Assembly (NCBI GenBank): GCA_032433765.1
Contig: JAVIAB010000092.1
Coordinates: 105,607,779-105,671,778 of the forward strand
From: Megaustenia siamemsis
Taxonomy: Eukaryota > Mollusca > Gastropoda > Stylommatophora > Ariophantidae
DNA: 64,000 bases
Direction of reading: 5' to 3'
This document shows, one piece after another, positions 33,535 through 45,240 of the stretch. The translations under genes and the position numbers were made by a program. Positions within the stretch are counted from its first letter, which is position 1. The number at the start of each line of letters is the position of its first letter. The notes beneath the pieces are model-generated. The model was not told the origin of the DNA. It saw nothing but the letters and a program-made list of their open reading frames with translations, and made no database searches.

Positions 33535-33855
33535 ATTGCATGAGGTCATGACTTGCACAGGCCTCCCGAACATCTACACGCTGTTCAAACAAAGTAGGTT
33601 ACGCTGACTTGGCCATGTACAGCATATGAAAGATAGCCACATACCACAAGATATACTCTATGTGCAACTACCAGATGGCAAAAGGTCTAGGGGACGCCCA
33701 AAACTTTGATTTGTAGATGTGTGAAAACATGACATGAAGACTCTGAACATAAACCCTGCAGCCTGGGAAGAAATAGCTGCAGACTGCAATCTTTGGAAAC
33801 ACACTCTATAGCTCCAACTCATACAAGAAGCAGACAGATTCATAGAAAAAAAAAT
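33535..33855 (+). mobile_element. Type G LINE 3' fragment
   Basis: Plus-strand frames read the LINE C-terminal tail in pieces: a GH-VQHMKDSHIPQ-type block, YVQLPDGKRS.GRPK, then KHDMKTLNINPAAWEEIAAD and CNLWKHTL. This tail type (D-M-K-x-L-x-I, W-E-x-x-A-x-D) is common in non-LTR elements annotated as craniofacial-development-protein-2-like. Frameshifted, single copy. Confidence 0.75.
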
Positions 33856-34059
33856 ACAAAGCGAAAGAAAATAAAAAAAAACATTTCTAGGGGCGCTGAA
33901 AAATCCAAAGTCAACTATAACTGACAGAGGCTACTACTGAATATTCTCGTTATAGAATTGTATTTATCTCTGGTATGTTTGTGTTGTGTCTCTCAGTGTA
34001 TGTAGTCTCTAAGGAGTCCTTCATGTTTTTTTCCCTGTGATGTTTTTGATCACTGTCTT

Positions 34060-34450
34060 ACTTACCAGGAACTCTACCAACCATTATTGTTCTTCTTTGC
34101 TTTCACCCGATGACTAAAGGAGTAGTAATACCACTTAGCCATTCGTTCTTAAAATGACATTACATGGACGTAAATACGCTGTGGTGCCATGTGTAGTGTA
34201 AAACTATTAGCAGCTTTCGGTCCAACACGTCCACCTGTGACATGGCGTTTTTGAGTACTGGAGTTGCTTTCCATCTCGATCTCTAAATCACTTGGCCAGA
34301 CTAAACTAGTTTGTTTGTTACTAGAATCACCACAAACGGGTGGAGTAGGGTCTGGATAGTTCTGCTTCACTGAAGCCACAAGTCGTTATCTATGAGTCGC
34401 TAGCAGCTCTCTTGCTGTCTGGCACTTTTGCTCCCATTATTGTTCTACTT
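34060..34450 (+). repeat. Unnamed dispersed repeat, copy 1
   Basis: Shares an ordered series of words with 37985-38290: cccgatg.ctaa.g, cttggccagactaRactagt, tagttctg.tt and tatgagtcg. Not recognised as a named family; the ends are undefined. Confidence 0.6.
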
Positions 34451-34864
34451 ACATCTTCATTTTGGCATTTATCGTGGCCTGCTCACAACAGAATTAAGTA
34501 TTATACAGTGCTGAAGATGCGCCTACTATTAGTTTTCTTCTTCTTCGGGTTTCAGGACTTGTAATCATGTGAACTTCACTTTTTGTCCTGGGTAATATTA
34601 GTTTTGATATAATGGAAAATCATATTCGGGGCGTCTTTATCGTTGTGTCCCGGGTACGGATATGCTCCAATAAAGTAAGCTCTTAATTGGTAATTGACTG
34701 TCAGAGCTTGTAAACGAAAGAGAAACGATATAGTGAATATAAAGACAGCTTTTTTAGATGATAAAAGATTCAATTGATGGGACGATGGATGGGTGAAGAA
34801 TTGGTATAAAGGGTGAATAAATCGATAAGATTATTGTGTGGACGGATTAGTGAATGGATTTATG

Positions 34865-35885
34865 GATAGGTCTTCTTCCTCTTCTTCTTTTCTTCCTCAT
34901 CTGCCTTTCAGCGTCGAGGGGAGATATAATTTGCGGTCTTTTGCTCTTCTGTTCGCCTCTGCTGCTGTTATGTTTCCTAGTGCTTCTAATATTCCATCGA
35001 TCCATCTTTTTCGTGGTCGACCCTTGGGTCTGTTGTTCTCCCAACGTTTGTTGAAGGCTCGTTGTGTTGTGTTTTGTTCTTTCTGCCTTGTCACGTGGCC
35101 GAACCATTTTATCTGTTGTTTCCTTATATATTCTATGGCTGGGGCTATTCCTAGCTTTTTTCTCAGTTCTTCATTTCTGATCTTATCTCTCAGACTGTTT
35201 CCTGTCATTCGTCTAAAACATTTAATCTCTGTAGAGGTTATTTTTCTTATTGTTCTTGCATCTAGAGTCCAGGTCTGGCTTTGGTAGCACAACGTTGGGA
35301 TGAAGATTGTATTGTATAGTGCTCGTTTTGCCTCTAGAGTTATTTCCTTGTTGGACAATAGTGGTGATAACAGTCTAATGATTTGGCAAGCTTTGTTGCA
35401 TCTTGATTCTATCTTTGCTGTTTGGGAATTGTCGTTTGTCATTAGACTTCCTAGGTATTTGAATTCCTCTACTTGTTTTAGTTGTCTGCCTTCTATAGTT
35501 ATGTTGATGTTCTGTTTATTTTTGGCGACATTCATGACTTCTGTTTTGTTGATGTTGATTTTCATATTTTATTTTGTTCCTAAGATGTTGAGTTTGTTTA
35601 AGTGTTCTTGTAGGTCTTCTATTGTTTCATGTATTAGTGCCTGGTCGTCTGCAAATAGAAGCTCGTTGATCTCCTCTTCTCTGATGGGTTGGCTAGCTTG
35701 CATATATGGTCCATGTATGTAATAAACAGTAGGGGGGATAGTACGCACCCCTGTCTTACACCTGATCTAACTTCGAAGTGGTCTGTGTAGCCTGTTGCTG
35801 TTCTGACCCTGCAGCTGCTGTTGACGTAGAGACTTTTAATAATGTTGGTTAGATGTTGGCTTACTCCGTATGTTGTTAGTATAGG
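34865..35885 (-). mobile_element. Type D RTE-like LINE, 5'-truncated
   Basis: The minus-strand copy is closely similar to 21.4-22.4 kb. It has an (AAG)n-type tail at 34865-34890 and about 220 uninterrupted codons (35565-34897), including the TLDARTIRKITSTEIKCFRR tail, KWFGHVTRQKEQ and GRPRKRWIDGILEALGN, ending near STLKGR. RT motifs upstream are broken by a frameshift near 35570-35680. Ends abruptly at about 35881. Confidence 0.92.
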
Positions 35886-35959
35886 ATAAGAACTGATAAG
35901 TACTTTTTAAAATGTAACCAACTAAAGTTTTATATTTAGACCGTAAAAGATCGCATGTG

Positions 35960-36050
35960 AGACCTTAGCGATCACACACGTGGGGGGAAACATCAGCCGG
36001 GCTAAACCCCCATCGTGTGTTTCTCTTAAACTAAGCCCTTAACTTATGAC
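35960..36050. other. GC-rich hairpin-forming segment
   Basis: cacacacgtgggggg (35974-35988) can pair with cccccatcgtgtgt (36008-36021) around a ~19-nt loop containing cagccgggctaaa. It stands out from AT-rich surroundings. No named RNA family is recognised. Confidence 0.5.
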
Positions 36051-36837
36051 TGACTTAGCAGGTCGGTAAGGGATAATTGTATTTATGCTCAGAGAAATAC
36101 ATAGAATGGATAGGTGGATGGTTGAATTGATGGCATGATCGATTGATGTGTGGAACGGTGGAAATGGAAAGAAGAAGACGAGGTAAGAAAACAATAAAGA
36201 GAAAAAAAATGAAGCAGAGGAAGACAAAGAAACAGAAAGAACAACAGCAAGTGATTAATAAAACAAAACAATGACATCAAGAGGGAATGACCGTGAGGGC
36301 GAATGATCAGATCTTAACAGCAAGAGAGAAAAAAAAACAAATATTTTTCGATATCTTAAGCAAGCCTTATAATAACATCCACCTTCCTGTCGTTAGCATT
36401 CCAATTTTCTTTTTGGCGACGCCTCCAGTTATCGCCTTAATCTTCTTGATGTCACCCGGAACTGACCGCTACTCCCCATACGTAAACGCCCTTTAGTTAT
36501 TCAATGCAGGGAAGAGAATATTTCGTTCTGCACAAATCAGCTTCCCACCTTGAAGCTGCTAAATATAGTTCCATCGCGGAAGGTAATAGATGCGACAAGG
36601 CAATTAAAGCGATACCGACATTGACGTGATTAGCAGTGCCTGCTTTCGTTGAAGTTTTCTGTTACCGCGTATAGATGTGTCTATTTTTAACTGCATTATT
36701 ATTAATAATATTTGTAAAAATTCTTAACGATGTATGAATAATTAGTATAATAATAATGGTAGCTTTATCAACCACGATAGTTATTTTTAAAAATGTCGAT
36801 AACGCCTTGTAACATAGGAAATAGAGTGTATAGGTTC

Positions 36838-37035
36838 CGAATTTTTTTTCTGCAAAAGAAAAGAGGCACGGCCGTAATACTGACTACATTACCTCAAAAA
36901 TCATGCGCCGGAGGTCTGTATAAAATATGGGCACTAACACCATATATAGGTCTCGTGGCATGACAGGGCTTTTTTTTTTACCCCACCCAAAACAGGCCAT
37001 ATAAATCGATGCATTTATGCGGCCATTACGCAACG
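36838..37035 (+). mobile_element. SINE 3' half fused to an inverted SINE-like segment, copy 1
   Basis: 36838-36981 is the 3' half of the main SINE (plus). It is followed by accccacccaaaacaggcc and a segment whose reverse complement again resembles the SINE body (catttatg.ggcc.attacgc). The same arrangement recurs in reverse at 38290-38468. Confidence 0.65.
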
Positions 37036-37054
37036 ACCCTCGCTTAGAGTCACA

Positions 37055-37165
37055 TACGCACCGTTATGAACGGGACAGTACCGCTCTTTTTTGTCTCCAT
37101 ATTTCTGGGCCGTTCCGTCCTTTAAATAAAAATGTCTACTTTTTTCCCATTTTTAATTATCGATC
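37055..37165 (+). repeat. Unnamed repeat shared with 59.45 kb, copy 1
   Basis: gaacgggacagtaccg, then ttttttgt, ccgtcctttaaataaaaatg; the copy at 59448-59545 has the same word order. Confidence 0.6.
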
Positions 37166-37204
37166 ATTTACAAAATAGAACTTAGAATCTTATATGAACA
37201 CTGT

Positions 37205-37479
37205 TGTCCAACAGGGAAATAACTCTAGAGGCAAAACAGGCAGTCTACAATACAATCTTTAATCCAATGTTATGCTTGCTACCAATTTCAGACTTAGACT
37301 CTAAAATCAAGTACAATAAGAAAAATAACCTCAGCAGAGATGAAATGTGTTAGACGATGACAGGAAACGGCCTGAGAGTTCAGTAATGAAGTACTGAAGA
37401 AAAAAAAAACTACGAACAATTCCCGCCGAAGAATACATAAAGAAAGAAGGGATAAAATTGGTTGGCCACATGATAAATG
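37205..37479 (+). mobile_element. Decayed type D LINE fragment, split by a SINE
   Basis: Legible YNTIFNPMLC and SRDEMC-type tail pieces align to the type D copies. It runs to gttggccacatgataaatgag, where a SINE is inserted. Confidence 0.75.
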
Positions 37480-37759
37480 AGTGAGCCGCGATAGCTCAGT
37501 GGTTAGTGAACTGGACTACAAAGGACAAGAGGTAGGGTTCGATCCCAACCGACGGCTTCCGGTTCACCCAGCCATTAATGGGTACCGGATTTTTTTTTTC
37601 TGGGAAAGTAAAGCGGCACGGGCGTAATACCGATCACATTACCCCAAAAATGATGTGCCGAAGGTCTGTACAATTTATGGTCACTAACAACATATTCCCT
37701 GTACGTCACTTGCCGTGACGGGGGGGGGGGGGGTACTTTACTTTTTTTTTTTTTTTTTA
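37480..37759 (+). mobile_element. tRNA-derived SINE (main family), reference-quality copy, 14-bp TSD
   Basis: The direct repeat acatgataaatgag lies at 37466-37479 and 37760-37773. The tRNA-like head has box A tagctcagtggttagtgaac (about 37491) and box B ggttcgatccc (37536-37546). The body includes gtaaagcggcacgggcgtaa and the 3' end is a tactttac plus T run. About 280 bp. Confidence 0.95.
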
Positions 37760-37984
37760 ACATGATAAATGAGGTAAAAAAGGAAATTATGGATACCTGT
37801 AATTTGTATAATCATAGATTTTATCAAAATTGTGTCATGAAGTGTAAAAAGTTATATGATAAGTCACTGAAAGGCCGAAATTTGCTCTGCAAGATTATAT
37901 CAAGGGGTGGCGTGACCGTGGTGAAATATGAAACATTCGATTTTTACGTCTACCACAACTTTTGTATAGGCACTGTCACTGAAG

Positions 37985-38290
37985 AGTAGTGGTAAGTTCT
38001 CTATGTTTATGTAATTAAACCTTTTCTTTCTCTTACTGGCGTCCGCCCGATGGCTACTAAGGAATGAATAGACCTCTTTGTCATCCACCCCTACTAAGAC
38101 GTTAAGTGGGCATTACCTTCCCTATTCTATCCCTAATCGCTTGGCCAGACTAGACTAGTTAGTCTGTTGTTAGAGGCACAGCGAAGAGGTGCAGTAGGGT
38201 GGGTTATGAGTAGTTCTGGTTTATCGATCCTGTCGTAAGCCATCAGCTATGAGTCGTTGTCAGGCGCCTTGTCTCCCCTCCCCCAATTTT
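37985..38290 (+). repeat. Unnamed dispersed repeat, copy 2
   Basis: Partner of 34060-34450 (cttggccagactagactagt, tatgagtcgtt). It lacks about 100 bp present in the middle of copy 1. Confidence 0.6.
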
Positions 38291-38468
38291 TTTCCTCTGT
38301 GAAAGTCGAGGGTCGTGGCGTAATGCCGTCCACATAAATGCGTCGATCTCTACGGCCTATATCCTGTTTCTGGGGTGTAAAAAAAAAAACCCTGTCACGC
38401 CACGTGGCCTATAGGGAATATGATGTTAGTGCCCATATTTTATACAGACCTTCAGCACATCGATTTAG
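38290..38468 (-). mobile_element. SINE 3' half fused to an inverted SINE-like segment, copy 2
   Basis: Reverse-orientation counterpart of 36838-37035. The minus strand carries the SINE 3' half (38380-38468), then the accccag..acagg junction and the inverted body. Confidence 0.65.
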
Positions 38469-38469
38469 G

Positions 38470-38950
38470 TCTTCACAAATAAGAACAATATAACACAACG
38501 CCTAATTTTCGCTCCAACAATGCCTCGATTTTGTCTCAAGGGACTAGGGTTAGCTTACTTACAGCAATAGGGCCGGCGAACTACAGCTGACAGTCTTTAC
38601 TCCATCTCTCCGGAACGGATTTAGAACCAAGTGAATTGGGTTTAATAGGAAAGCAGATTCGATTCCTGTAAAAGGAGTTTAGGAGTCTGATGTTTCGAGA
38701 CGAATGGCACAGATCTGTTATCAACTCGCTGTTAACCACGACACAACGCCCCTACACCCACTTAAAGCCCTTTAAAGTACAGGATGAAAATGTGTAATCG
38801 CCGAGTGAACATTGCAGCAGAAGTGTCTTACTAAACCTCCGATTTCGCGTCGGCCCGAGATTTAATTCGCAAATCAATTCAGAGGAAGAGGTATGTTTAC
38901 AGCACTCGGAAAAAATGACAAATAATCAACAACAGAAAAAACAAAACAAA
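38470..38950. other. Unannotated, higher GC
   Basis: No gene recognised. The word cccgagatttaattcgc at 38854-38870 recurs at 39121-39137. Confidence 0.4.
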
Positions 38951-38954
38951 GAAC

Positions 38955-39062
38955 AATATATGGACCGAAGCAGGATCGAACTTGTACTCAATGGCACAGC
39001 GCCTTGCCACGAAAATGCCAAACGCTAGGGAACACTACCACTCAGCTAACTACTAATTGATT
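38955..39062 (-). mobile_element. tRNA-like SINE head, third type
   Basis: In reverse: ttagctgagtggtagtg (box A) and aagttcgatcctg (box B), 55-60 bp apart. It could be a degraded tRNA pseudogene or a SINE head. Confidence 0.5.
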
Positions 39063-39422
39063 CGTTGATTATCGCCTCGGAAGTTTCCCTCTACAGTAAT
39101 ATTCATTTATTATTACTTGCCCCGAGATTTAATTCGCCGCATTCGGAATTATCCCCGACATACTTGGAAAGTAGTCTATGCGTATGCAGTAACCACTTTT
39201 CCATTTCGATTCCAGCACCTAGGAGTAACTAGTGGCATTGGTATTAAAGCTGAAAATATCCGCCCGCTACTAGTTTGTATCGTAAGTTATATTGGTAGCA
39301 TTTAACAGAGTAGTAAACATCGAAAGATTCCACGAAAGCATTCTTGCATTAGGAATATTGGTTGACAGTTTGTTGAGTTAGGAAGGAATCATCCTTGCTA
39401 TAGTGCTCACTATCCTGTTGTA

Positions 39423-39497
39423 AGATCGGAATCGAACCCCACCTACTGTCCTCAGTAAGCCACTTCACTAACTACTGCTCTACCGCGGCTCCCTGTA
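39423..39497 (-). mobile_element. Diverged main-family SINE head
   Basis: In reverse, gggagccgcggtagagcag, ttagtgaagtgg and ggggttcgattccg correspond to the head of the main SINE. The body is absent. Confidence 0.65.
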
Positions 39498-39499
39498 AA

Positions 39500-40242
39500 G
39501 GGCACGATACATTTCCACACACGTAAGTCCTCATGAATGCCCACATTTTATGCATGTGTACACTGCTAAAAAGCCCAGGTGGGAAATGTTGGACATGTCA
39601 TGCGCGTTCCCGTTGAACATATCCCGAAACCATTGTTATTCGACCATCTTGCAAGGGGAAACAACCGCTGGTAAACTAATTTAATGCCTCAGAGATTCTC
39701 TCGTTTTTTTTCTTCTAACAATCTTCAAACTTGGTGTAACCTCCTGTGAAACTCTTGCGCAAGACTACCCATTATGACACAGTATATTTCTTTTGACGCC
39801 CGCCTCTCCGAGAAACGCCGAATTGACAAAGCACAAATAAAACTGAAAAGATGAACGATCTATAACCATATGACCAACTATGGTCAAGCATGTTCCAGAG
39901 CTTAAATTGTTTACAATAATATAAGTTAACAGCCACTTCAATGCACACAGGAGACGTGCAGGTAAGCTTATCTGCGCTGCTGTTCTCATCACTTTGAATA
40001 ACTGTCAATGTTGAGATTGATTTTCTTCTCCATTTCACATAGGAACTCGAAATAGTGTACGAACTCAGCAGCAATGATGAGCCCCTCCCCTCCACCAGTA
40101 TAACCTCAAAACGTCTGTTAATATTATTTCATTGATTGGAATCTTCCACTTGTCCTTGTAGTGGCGACGAGCAGTTCAGGCTCAACTGCCAATGATTATT
40201 GTATGTGCACAACATGTTCTTGCAACTGTCTTTGTGTGATTC
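39500..40242. other. Unannotated
   Basis: No gene or repeat recognised. Confidence 0.4.
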
Positions 40243-40244
40243 TA

Positions 40245-41989
40245 TAGTTCATTCAGAAATTCGTACCCACAGAGTTTATTAATTATCTCGGAAACTGTTT
40301 GATGAATTTCTGTAATTCTTTTTCGTGAAATCTTATTTTTTGACCAACCTTTAGTCTGATTTTTTCCCCTTCTGTCTTGCATTTAGGAAAGATATTTACT
40401 TATTTGAGGTATATAAAAATATGATTTTTTTTGCTTGTCTTAAATTTTAGGATTTTACAATACCCACATTTGTTGTAATCAACTCACCAATTAAAAAGTC
40501 AAATTTCACGTGCACACCACACAATCTTAGCACCGTTTCGCACTCTTAACTTGTAAGACGCTCGCCACTCCGGGGTTTTTTTTTTGGTAATTTAATTTCC
40601 GGGTTCTTGTTAAATTGGTCCAGAGAAGTATTTTGATAAAATATTTACTATTTATCAATATTCTCGTATGTGTGATAATTTGTAAGCTGTTGTGAAGTGA
40701 CTTCTTGATTTTTAAAACCATGAAGAGTTTAAAGTGTAAATTCAAGACTATGCAAAAGGTCACTGTGTTATTGTACATGCACTTTTGCAAGGAATCTAAA
40801 AGGGGTTGGTTATATTACGATATAATAACAACCAGAAAACAGAACACGCGCAGCTCTAAACGTAGATAGAAAGTCTTTCAATCGATGGATAGGACAGAAC
40901 TTTGACTCTGCAGAGGCGACGGTCAAGCAAGGCAGAAAAATGAAAGTTGATGATTTTGACAAAGATGTTATTAGACGTGAAATTTTGAAAATGTTTGAAT
41001 CGAATCAACTTGTTACACTGCGCAAACTTAAAGTTCGACTGCAATTAGAATGTGATATCGAAATCTCAAAAACAACTCTTTGGAAGATCGTAAGAGGCGT
41101 TGGTTTCACTTTTCAAAAATCTGCTAGTGGTAGAAATATTGTTTGTGAAAAACCACACCTGATAGCTGCCTGAAGCAAATACCTGAGGCAGATCCGTGAG
41201 CGACGAATGGAAGGCTACGATATAACATATTTGGATGTTCAACATGGGTCAATGCTCATCATACATATGAGAAAGAATGGTAATCAGTTGACAGAGAAAA
41301 TAAAAGAAGCATTCCCAGCAGCAAAGGACAACGTATTATATTGATACATGCTGGCAGTAGAGAGAATGGTCTTGATTAATGACACACAACTTATTTTTCA
41401 AAGTCTACAGACAATAAGGACTACAACACTGAAATGAATGGACGAATTTTCAGAGACTGGATAGAGAACACTCTACTCCCCATTCTGGATAGACCTTCAT
41501 GTCTTGAATGACATATGTATGACAAGTGCACAATTTTGTTGATGACACTCTTACTATTTGCTGACTATGTGTGTTTGATGTTCTGGTTGTTCCATGTATT
41601 TTATTTATGACACGCCTGCTATTTGGCGAATATGTGTGTTTGATACTTTGGTCAAAGTTTACCTATCTCTATGACGAAAATATAAAATCAAATGAAAAAT
41701 TGTGCCCTATTCAATGTAATACGGATACGCCTTTGGCTTGCATTGTTAGAAAATTAACATAATTTACAGTAAAATCTAATGTTTAGAACACGCGGTTTGA
41801 TATTTTCCTAAAATTATATAACAAAAAACGATTTGTGCAAAATTCAGACTACCTTTGTACTTAAATATTATAAAATCTGAAGGTCAGTGAAAAAAAAAAT
41901 CAGATTTAATGAAAAATAATTACATAAATTCATCAAACAGTTTCCGAGATAATTGATCAACTCCGTGGGCACGAATTTGTGAACGAATA
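40245..41989 (+). mobile_element. Tc1/mariner-superfamily DNA transposon with long TIRs, decayed
   Basis: The ends are inverted repeats of about 75-100 bp. The left side has attatctcggaaactgtttg (about 40287) and the right side carries its complement caaacagtttccgagataat (about 41934). Outermost bases are tagttcattcagaaattcg and, reversed, tattcgttcacaaattcg, each preceded by TA (40243-40244 and 41990-41991), the expected duplication. The interior holds a transposase pseudogene. The TIR length is unusually great for the superfamily. Confidence 0.82.
40940..41520 (+). pseudogene. Transposase pseudogene (helix-turn-helix plus DDE remnants)
   Basis: First piece, ATG at 40940: VTLRKLKVRLQLECDIEISK, then TTLWKIVRGVGFTFQKSASG, a winged helix-turn-helix DNA-binding domain as in IS630/Tc1-type transposases, ending at a stop at 41171. 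Beyond it, in shifted frames: RQIRERRMEGYDITYLD, LHAGSRENG and DYNTEMNGRIFRDWIENTLL, which are the usual segments around the first two catalytic aspartates. Multiple stops; dead. Confidence 0.8.
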
Positions 41990-42799
41990 TAGAACTGGAT
42001 TTGGGTACTTTGAGGCCTGTGGCGGTTATCGCACCTCAGTGTCGCCATAAGCGATTTCCTTACAGGAGGTGCATTAATTTATTAGGCACGTTGAAACTTA
42101 TGCTTGTACTTATGACCTTCAATCATTGTATGAGTGAGTAGTGTTATAAAAATAAGCATTCTTTTGGTAACTACATGTAAGTGACGTGAACATTTTTGTA
42201 ATTAAACGCGTTTTAGACACTTTCTGAGATTTGGGATTTGACGGAGGATTTCAGTGCGTTTGTATCAAGCTGTTTCAAGTTAGGAAACACGGCAACATAA
42301 TGGCTACGAAATGATGAAGGCGTTTTCTCTGTGGAACAGGCTTTGAGACATTTTAGTGATTTTAAAGGTTGGGGGTGGTGACGAGATCACAGTTCGACCA
42401 GTGTTCGGTTCTAGGGCAGAAACTTTTGAAAGATAGAATGAGTTGTTGCTGTGCTAATGCTACGAGTTGATACCGACAGAAGCCTCTGATTTATGAAAGT
42501 GGCGGATTGTATGGCTTTCTTGACATTCCGGACGTTTACTGGATAAGTTGGAGTTCGTCCGGTCCCTAGCTATTACAGGAAAACATTTGTTGACTTGTCC
42601 AGCCTAAAGGTACTGCGATACTATGTCCTCCATATCAGTTAGATCCACCTCTGTGCAACACAGATGGCTATCTTAGCTTTTGTTAGTCAGTCTGTCTGTG
42701 AGGCAGACCGTTACCAAGGGAGATCGACTAGGAGGTCTTGGGTGTGCAGATGGACCACCGACTCTTCTGTTTCGAATTGAGCTCTCCCGAGAGAGAGAA

Positions 42800-42830
<31 letters not shown>

Positions 42831-43175
42831 AAGAGAGAGAGAGAGCCACATTGACTCTGAAGATCCTTGTCGAAACACTTGTGAAGTCGGTGCGCTAGTG
42901 GGATTCAATCCTGGAAGGTGACATACTATTTTAAAGGAAGATTTGAAGATGCGGCGCATTTAGTCACAGCTTTGTGCCCCCCCCCCCCTTTTTATGAGCG
43001 CTGACCAAAAGCAGCAACAAATGACATTTGCTCAAACCTGAACGCGCATACTGCCAATGACCCCGACTGTCAATCAAATGCCATTACAGGTGTGCTAGCA
43101 TAGATCGATGTTTGTGATACATAAATTAAATGACAATTCAATTAAAGGTAAAGGCCGCACTCGCTTCGACCGAAA
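41990..43175. other. Unannotated, contains a (GA)n microsatellite
   Basis: (GAGA)n interrupted by AAAG at 42788-42845. A C-run lies at 42978-42989. No gene is supported. Confidence 0.5.
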
Positions 43176-43179
43176 AAAA

Positions 43180-43605
43180 GCAAGAGAAGTCAAGAGCAAC
43201 AGCAAGTTCATTTAAATTATACACAAGGAATTTGTGTCTCCGGTTCAAACAGTTAATTCTGGTTTCTACTTTTAAACCTTGAGACACCTACGAGAGAATG
43301 TGAAAAGACCACGACAAAGTAAATGGCGGACAAAACATGGCTTCTACACCACGACAATACATCAGCCCATGCAGGCTTTTGGACTCTACAATTTTTGGCG
43401 GTGACAACATGTCCACGGTACTTCAACCTATCTGTTCAACAGACCTATCTATCCACCATGAGACTTTCTCCTGTTTTCAAAGCTAAACACGAAGCACAAG
43501 GGGCGCAAATTTTAGACGGCGGAGAAAATTCAAGCAGAGTCGCTGCCCTTACTGTGTTTTGCTCATTGTTCCAGCCAAAGGCCTACAGAGTCGCAGGGTC
43601 GTTTT
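43180..43605 (+). pseudogene. mariner transposase remnant
   Basis: Frameshifted pieces in order: IHKEFVSPVQTVNSGFYF, LRHLRENVKRPRQSKW, then DKTWLLHHDNTSAHAGF, then a STVLQPIYSTDL block. These match the mariner transposase region around the second catalytic Asp (HHDN) and the PYSPDL motif. N-terminal and C-terminal ends and TIRs are not found. Confidence 0.82.
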
Positions 43606-43631
43606 AACTTTGTGTTGTCACTCGCCCACAT

Positions 43632-43856
43632 AAAAAAAAAAAAGTTAAAGTACCCTCGTCACTCCAAGTGGCGTATAGGGAATATGGTGTTAGTGACAAT
43701 AATTTTACAGACCTTCGGCACATGATTTTTGGGGTAATGTGGGTTATTACGCCCGTGCCGCTTTACTTTCCCAGATAAAAATCCGGTACCCATTAAAGGC
43801 TGGGTGAACCGGAGGCCGTCGATTGGGATCAAACCCTACCTCTCACCCACGTAAAG
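43632..43856 (-). mobile_element. tRNA-derived SINE (main family), 5'-truncated head
   Basis: Reverse-orientation body with an A run at 43633. The head is cut after box B (gggatcaaaccctacctct). Flanks ctcgcccacat and ctcacccacgt look like a two-mismatch TSD. Confidence 0.85.
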
Positions 43857-44315
43857 CTATAACCATACTATATATATATATATATTCATCCTTTCTCAAC
43901 ATGCAAGACATTTTTGATCAGCTGGAACGAATTCCTGTAAACTTTTAGAACTTTTAACGATCCTGAGATACATATTTTATAATTAAATACAACTAGATTT
44001 GCAACCAGTAAACATTCTAATGTTGCGGTCGAAGAGGATAATAAAACAAATGTAAATAGACGAGAGTTCTAGAATCCTGATAAATTACAATTTTCTCGCT
44101 TTATAGGATGATATGATAGTGTTCCAGAAAACTTTTATTATTTTTAGTAACTGGTTGTATCAGTAATAATGTTTCTAATATCATTAGAAGAAAGAGTATT
44201 AGTATTTATATCAGTCGATTCAGCGAAAAAAAAAGTGGAAGGGCTCTCGGACAATTGAGCTCAGTTGTTTGACTAAGTGCAAGAGGTCTCTATTGGGGGC
44301 TTCTGGCCTTAGCTT

Positions 44316-45240
44316 AGATCATCATGTGCCACACCAGTTGGCGTAGGCGATCATGTCCTTCCACAATCTTCTATCCACCGTGCATCGTTTCAGTTCTGTT
44401 GTTGACTGTTTTCCATGCCTTGACATCAAGCTATCTAGTATTTTCTGTCCTTGTCGTCCGAGATCTCTCTTTGCCTGTATTTTGCCAGTTGTAACCAAGT
44501 ATCCCAACTTTCCTCTTCTCATGAGGTGCCCGAAAAATATTGATTGTTTCTTTCTGATTTTTCTTCGGAGCTCTCTTTTTGTGTTGGCCTCTTTGAGAAT
44601 TTCCAATTTTGTCTTTTTATCTGTCCAGCGAACTTTCAGCATTCTTCTGAGAAATCCTATTTCTGTGGCCTCTAATCGTCTTTTCATTTCTTTGTTTACT
44701 GTCCATGAATCGCTTCCACAGGTCAGAATTGGTTCTATATAGCACCGATTAACTCTCTTTCGCCCTTCTGTTGACATAGATTTGTTGCATAAGACGTTTT
44801 TCATTTTCTGAAATGCTAGTTTGGTCTGAGCTATTCTGTTTTTTTAAAAAAAATGTATTTCTGTAGTGCATCTTCCATCTGATGTTATTATTGTGCCCAA
44901 GTATTTGAAACGTTGCACTTGTTTCAGGTTTGTCCTGTTTATTTTTATACTGCATGATGGTAATGCTTGTTTCTTCAATATGACAATTATTTCTGTTTTT
45001 TTTTTTACTATTCAGACTTAGACCTTTCTTGTTGCTTTCTTTTACTATTATGTCTATCATTTCTTGTAGTTCATTTTCTGTCTCTGCTATTAAGACTGTA
45101 TCACCCGCATATCGCAAATTATTTAAGTTGTGACCGTTGACTCTAATTCCTTTTTTGTCAATTATTGATCTCATAATATGTTCGCTGTAAAGTGGAAACA
45201 AATCCGGCGACAGAACATAGCCTTCTCTGACTCCTTGTTT
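44316..45240 (-). mobile_element. Type B RTE-like LINE, RT end plus C-terminal tail
   Basis: Minus strand: RT remnant with LRYAGDTVLIAETENELQEM, whose active site YADD has become YAGD, then KESNKKGLSLN. After a frameshift comes a 160-codon tail with EPILTCGSDSWTVNKEMKRR, GFLRRMLKVRWTDKKTKLEI, FFGHLMRRGKLGYLVTTGK and RLWKDMIAYANWCGT. It ends gatgatc at 44318. Dead copy. Confidence 0.9.

Noticed and set aside
37480..37552. tRNA gene
   Set aside because: The tRNA-like head with boxes A and B belongs to a SINE: it is followed by a family-specific body and flanked by a TSD, and recurs several times.
38854..39137. Repeated 17-mer cccgagatttaattcgc
   Set aside because: The match does not extend on either side; too little to define a repeat.
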